A stretch of DNA of 64,000 nucleotides from Deltaproteobacteria bacterium RIFOXYD12_FULL_56_24. GTDB lineage: Bacteria; Desulfobacterota; Desulfobulbia; Desulfobulbales; Desulfurivibrionaceae. The number at the start of each line of letters is the position of its first letter. The first letter of the stretch is position 1. A program made the position numbers and the translations under genes. The stretch spans positions 1 to 64,000 of the forward strand of contig MGTD01000047.1 of NCBI GenBank assembly GCA_001799285.1, in the 5' to 3' direction. Shown piece by piece: positions 60,184 to 64,000 of this stretch. Below the pieces are notes generated by a model. That model was given only the letters and a program-made list of their open reading frames with translations. It was not told the origin of the DNA and did not search any database.

Positions 60184-60906
60184 TTAGAGCCGGTCCAGCT
60201 TGGCCTGCACCTTTTCCTTGAGCGCAGGAGAAACGGATTCCTCGGCCAGGGTCTTGGCATACATCTCTTTTGCCTTGGGCAGGTCCTTCTGCAACTCATG
60301 GATTCTGCCCATGGCCAGATAAGCTTCCCCGGCAAACCCCTTTATTTGCGCCAAACGCTGATAAGCTGCGAGAGCCTCGGGAAATGCATTTTTATTTTCA
60401 TAGCTCTGGGCCAGATTCAATTGCACCAAAGGGAAAACCGGGCTGGATTTGGCCAGATCATCCCGCACCTCAAGATAAACCCGGATGGCCTCATCATACT
60501 GTTGCGCATCAAAGGCAAGATGCCCCAGCTCAACCTTTGCCCACATGGCAGAGCCGGTACGGCCGTAATCAGCAATAATTCCCTGGAGACCGGCCTTGCG
60601 TTCAACCTCCCCTTGCCCAAGCGCCTCGGCCAGCAGGGCGGCAGCCCGATCATTCTGCCTGTCGAGGTAATAGCTGAGCGAGGACCAGCCCACAATTGCC
60701 AGCACACAACACACCAGACCGATTATTATATTCCTTTTGTTACGCCGGATAAACTTGATTGCCTTGGGGGGCAGATTTAGCTCTTCGAGCAATCCATGTT
60801 TTTGTAAAGGCTTGTTCAGTATCTCTTGCTGGAAAAAGGTATTTTGTTCAGACATGCCGCCGTCCCTCGCCGTTGCACTGCTTACGTTTTTTTGGTGAAA
60901 CAACAA
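60184..60906 (-). CDS. Membrane-anchored tetratricopeptide protein (YfgM-like)
   Basis: Single TM (NIIIGLVCCVLAIVGWSSLSYYL) followed by TPR-like repeats. Confidence 0.75.
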   Translation of the reverse strand: MLFHQKNVSSATARDGGMSEQNTFFQQEILNKPLQKHGLLEELNLPPKAIKFIRRNKRNIIIGLVCCVLAIVGWSSLSYYLDRQNDRAAALLAEALGQGEVERKAGLQGIIADYGRTGSAMWAKVELGHLAFDAQQYDEAIRVYLEVRDDLAKSSPVFPLVQLNLAQSYENKNAFPEALAAYQRLAQIKGFAGEAYLAMGRIHELQKDLPKAKEMYAKTLAEESVSPALKEKVQAKLDRL

Positions 60907-60967
60907 AATTTGCCGACACTATACCTTTCCCGACCGAAAAAAGCATCCGCATTTGTAACTATCCAAC

Positions 60968-62371
60968 TTGGCGCCGCAAGAGAATAAAATACTTGTTCGT
61001 GCCATGTTGCTCATGATAGGTAGGAACATGCACAGTATGGCCAGCGAACAAATCCAGACCGTCAGCGAACTTACCCAGTCAATCCGGGGAGTGCTTGAGA
61101 TTTCTTTTCCCTTTGTCACCGTGATGGGCGAGATCTCCAACCTGCGTTGTCCTTATTCCGGCCATCTCTATTTCACCCTCAAGGATGACACCGCCCAGAT
61201 AAAAGCGGTCCTATTCAAGCCCCAGCAGCGTTATCTCGCCTGCACTCCCAAGGATGGCATGAAGGTGGTTTGCCGGGGCCGGATCTCACTGTATGAAGCC
61301 CGAGGCGAATACCAACTCATCGTGGATTCCCTTGCGGAAAAAGGTGCCGGCGCACTGCAGCTCGCTTTCGACCTTCTCAAGCGCAAATTGGCAGCCGAAG
61401 GGTTTTTTGGCGAAGAACGCAAAAGACCCCTGCCGTTGCTGCCCGAAAAAATAGCCCTTATCACCTCGCCAAGCGGAGCGGCGGTACATGATTTTCTTTC
61501 CATGGCGGAAAAAAGATTTGCCGCTGTTCCCATAGAAATTATTCCGGTCAGGGTCCAAGGAAGCGGGGCCATGGAGGATATCATCGAGGCCATCACCCTT
61601 TGCAACGACAGAGGGCAGAACGATGTGATCGTAATCTGCCGTGGGGGCGGCTCCCTGGAAGACCTGTGGACCTTTAACGAAGAAAGGCTCGCCAGGGCCA
61701 TTGCCGGCTCACAGATTCCCATTGTCTCGGCAATCGGCCATGAAATTGACTTCACCATTGCCGATCTGGTCGCGGACTACCGGGCGCCAACCCCTACCGC
61801 CGCAGCTGAGGCGGTTGTCCCCAGCCGCGTGCAACTGCATGCCCAGCTGCACAATCTTAGAAACCGTCTGAGCAAAACATTTTCGGACAGACTGGCCTTT
61901 TTCCGCCATACCATCGCGAACCACAAAAAAATACTGGGCGACCCCACCTCGCTGCTTGACCAGTTTCGCCTGACAACAGACCATGCCCTGGCCTCCCTGC
62001 AATTCGCCTTTTCCCGCACCATCCATCGACGCCAGCTCACTCTAGCCGGGCTCAGTCAGGTACTTGCCGGCCACAACCCGGAACAGCGTCTGGTATATCA
62101 ACGGCAAAGGGTTCATGGGCTGGGCAGAAGACTGGGCCAGGCCATGTTTCTCCATCAGGAGCGCAAGCAGACAGCCTTTGAAAAAAACGCCGGCCTCCTG
62201 CACGCCATCAGTCCCCTGGCGGTTCTTGGCCGAGGATACAGCATTGTTCAGCAAAAAAATGGAGCTATCATTCGGAGCTGCACCGAAGTACAGCCGGGGG
62301 AAAATATCAGCATCACCCTTGCCCTGGGGGGGATTGAATGCGAGGTAAAAAAAACGATCCCGCAAGGGTGA
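60968..62371 (+). CDS. xseA: Exodeoxyribonuclease VII large subunit
   Basis: VMGEISNLRCPYSGHLYFTLKDDTAQIKAVLFK; LITSPSGAAVHDFL; RGGGSLEDLWTFNEE; SAIGHEIDFTIADLVADYRAPTPTAAAE. Confidence 0.96.
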   Translation: MAPQENKILVRAMLLMIGRNMHSMASEQIQTVSELTQSIRGVLEISFPFVTVMGEISNLRCPYSGHLYFTLKDDTAQIKAVLFKPQQRYLACTPKDGMKVVCRGRISLYEARGEYQLIVDSLAEKGAGALQLAFDLLKRKLAAEGFFGEERKRPLPLLPEKIALITSPSGAAVHDFLSMAEKRFAAVPIEIIPVRVQGSGAMEDIIEAITLCNDRGQNDVIVICRGGGSLEDLWTFNEERLARAIAGSQIPIVSAIGHEIDFTIADLVADYRAPTPTAAAEAVVPSRVQLHAQLHNLRNRLSKTFSDRLAFFRHTIANHKKILGDPTSLLDQFRLTTDHALASLQFAFSRTIHRRQLTLAGLSQVLAGHNPEQRLVYQRQRVHGLGRRLGQAMFLHQERKQTAFEKNAGLLHAISPLAVLGRGYSIVQQKNGAIIRSCTEVQPGENISITLALGGIECEVKKTIPQG

Positions 62372-62446
62372 GCTTGCTTGGCCAGGAGTCATCTCTTAAC
62401 CATCTGGAACAATTAAGCAATCGGCGATTGCACGAACTTCACATAT

Positions 62447-62839
62447 ATGCTATCTAACAGGAATAATAAGAAAAAAATCAGCAACATCCCCGGCTCAACC
62501 GGGAAAAACCTTTTGCAATGGGCTGCCATGCCGGCGAACCTTTCAGAGACTGACCGCAAGAAAATGCTGCTGTACAGCGTGCTTATTGTCGCAGTTGTCG
62601 GCGCCTGGTCTGTTTTTGGGCCATACGGAGCATTAAAATACTTTCGAGTTGCAAGGCAACTCAACGAGATCCTTGCCCGCAACGAGCAGCTGCGCGAAGC
62701 CAATACCGCCCTGCGGCAGGAAATCAGCAAACTGAAAAAAGACCCGGTCTATCTGGAGGAAGTGGCGCGGCGGCAATTCGGCCTCATTAAAAAGAATGAG
62801 GTTATCTACGAATTTCCGAAGAAAAAGAAACGGCACTAG
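62447..62839 (+). CDS. Septum formation initiator family (FtsB/DivIC-like)
   Basis: TM segment plus coiled coil (NEILARNEQLREANTALRQEISKLKKDPVYLEEVARRQFGLIKKNEVIYEF). Confidence 0.82.
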   Translation: MLSNRNNKKKISNIPGSTGKNLLQWAAMPANLSETDRKKMLLYSVLIVAVVGAWSVFGPYGALKYFRVARQLNEILARNEQLREANTALRQEISKLKKDPVYLEEVARRQFGLIKKNEVIYEFPKKKKRH

Positions 62840-62869
62840 CAGGCACGTCCCCCTCCCCTCTCCAAGATT

Positions 62870-63529
62870 TCACCCCACCATATCCTGGACAATCCACTGC
62901 ACCGCCGCATAGAGATCATCCGCGACATAACTCGGTTGCACGGACTGAACCGGGCCGATGTACTCGTAATCCCCCCGGCCATAGCCGGTAAGAACCAGAA
63001 TCCCTTTGGCCTGCACCGCCGCCGCCGCCTTGAGATCAGACCAGCGGTCACCCACCACGTAGGAGCGGGCAAGATCAAGGCCGAAATCAGCCGCCGCCTG
63101 GAGAAAAAGCCCCGGCTTTGGTTTCCGACAGTCACAAGCAAGACGGAAGCGCTCCTCCTTGGCCTCGGGGTGATGGGGGCAGACATAAATTCCATCGACA
63201 TGGGCTCCGGCCTCGGCCAGCGCCAAGTTCATCTTGGCGTGTACCTCCGCAAGCAGGCTCTCGGGAAAATAACCTCGGGCCAGACCGGACTGATTACTGA
63301 CCACCACAACAGGAATCACCTGCTCGTTTAACAGCCGGATGGCAGCCGCAGCCTTGGGCAGCATGACAAAACGGGAGATGTGGTTGATATAACCCATCTG
63401 CTCGTTTATGGTTCCATCCCTGTCGAGAAACACGGCCGGTCGCATGCTATCTTTCCTCACTTTCCAGAAGTCTACAGATTGCCGCGTACACCTCGTCCAC
63501 CCCGATCTCCAGCATGCAGGCAAGATCAT
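62870..63529 (-). CDS. gmhB: D-glycero-beta-D-manno-heptose 1,7-bisphosphate 7-phosphatase
   Basis: RPAVFLDRDGTINEQMGYI; VVSNQSGLARGYF; CPHHPEA; CRKPKPGLFLQAA. True start probably MRPAVFLDRDG. Confidence 0.93.
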   Translation of the reverse strand: MILPACWRSGWTRCTRQSVDFWKVRKDSMRPAVFLDRDGTINEQMGYINHISRFVMLPKAAAAIRLLNEQVIPVVVVSNQSGLARGYFPESLLAEVHAKMNLALAEAGAHVDGIYVCPHHPEAKEERFRLACDCRKPKPGLFLQAAADFGLDLARSYVVGDRWSDLKAAAAVQAKGILVLTGYGRGDYEYIGPVQSVQPSYVADDLYAAVQWIVQDMVG

Positions 63530-64000
63530 TCCGGGGGCAATGAGTTTCCAGGCAAGGGCTGCAGGGCATATTTTTATTCACCACCTCCACCTTGGAAGCA
63601 AACGGCCCGGTGGCCACGGCATCGGTGGAGCCGAAAATCGCGACCAGCGGGGTTTTCTGGGCAGCCGCCACATGCATCAGGCCCGAATCGTTTGTGACAA
63701 AGGCATCACACCGGCCGATCAGGGCCATGGCCTCGGCCAGGGTGGTTTTGCCAGTCAGGTCAAGCACCTGCCCCGGCGCTGCCGCGCCGATCTCCGCCGC
63801 AGCTTCGGTATCGCTCGCCGTGCCGAAAACCAGCAGGGTAGCGCCCTGCTCCTCAGCCAGGCGCTTGGCCAGCCCGGCATATCTCTCTACCGGCCAACAC
63901 TTGGCTGGACCATAGGCCGCGCCGGGATTAAGGCCGACCACCGGCCTTTTTGCATTAGCGGCAAGAAAATCCTCGGCCCAGACAGTGGCGGAATCCGGCA
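63447..64000 (-). CDS. waaF: Lipopolysaccharide heptosyltransferase II, C-terminal part (runs off the window)
   Basis: VVGLNPGAAYGPAKCWPVERYAGLAKRL; TNDSGLMHVAAAQKTPLVAIFGSTD; frame is open to the window edge. Confidence 0.9.
   Translation of the reverse strand, partial: PDSATVWAEDFLAANAKRPVVGLNPGAAYGPAKCWPVERYAGLAKRLAEEQGATLLVFGTASDTEAAAEIGAAAPGQVLDLTGKTTLAEAMALIGRCDAFVTNDSGLMHVAAAQKTPLVAIFGSTDAVATGPFASKVEVVNKNMPCSPCLETHCPRNDLACMLEIGVDEVYAAICRLLESEER

Overview
This 64 kb window is bacterial chromosome; gene content suggests Desulfobacterota, which is an inference from gene families only. Housekeeping genes flank a roughly 30 kb CRISPR island at about 7.0-37.0 kb. The left flank (0.2-7 kb) has glycogen phosphorylase, a CCA-adding enzyme, FolE2, a family 2 glycosyltransferase and a truncated GH15 pseudogene. 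The right flank (37-64 kb) has ManC, a DUF294/CBS protein, an exonuclease, a DUF4212/SSS symporter pair, a sigma54 two-component pair, a Rieske/cytochrome b pair, coaD, rsmD, asd, leuA, pssA, psd, ilvN, ilvB, mqnD, mqnB, panD, panC, xseA, an FtsB-like gene, gmhB and a partial waaF. The island holds: (i) a very large CRISPR array (8708-18416; 35-nt repeat, about 37-nt spacers, 135 repeats by hand count) plus a detached two-spacer relic (6992-7122), separated by a 1.6 kb segment encoding two glycine-rich hydrophobic proteins; (ii) cas1 with two tandem cas2 genes; (iii) a complete type III-A csm operon (cas10-csm2-3-4-5) with intact HD and GGDD motifs; (iv) several cyclic-oligoadenylate-type accessory genes: a Can2/Card1-like CARF nuclease, a TIGR02710/Csm6-like CARF-HEPN protein coupled to a Csx20-like putative ring nuclease, and an NE0113-type CARF protein coupled to cas6; (v) five toxin-antitoxin or antitoxin-like loci; (vi) envelope proteins (a beta-barrel OMP and a lipoprotein) that share an upstream palindrome with the cas6 operon. 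The main hunt observations are spacer-level. Several spacers decode to the same target protein family. Pairs of spacers differ only at synonymous codon positions. Spacers often cover Shine-Dalgarno/ATG sites in the orientation expected for RNA targeting, or contain hairpins. There is also a relic cas10 N-terminus and a family of roughly 110-bp dispersed palindromes with compensatory changes in their arms. All calls are from reading the sequence; no database search was run.
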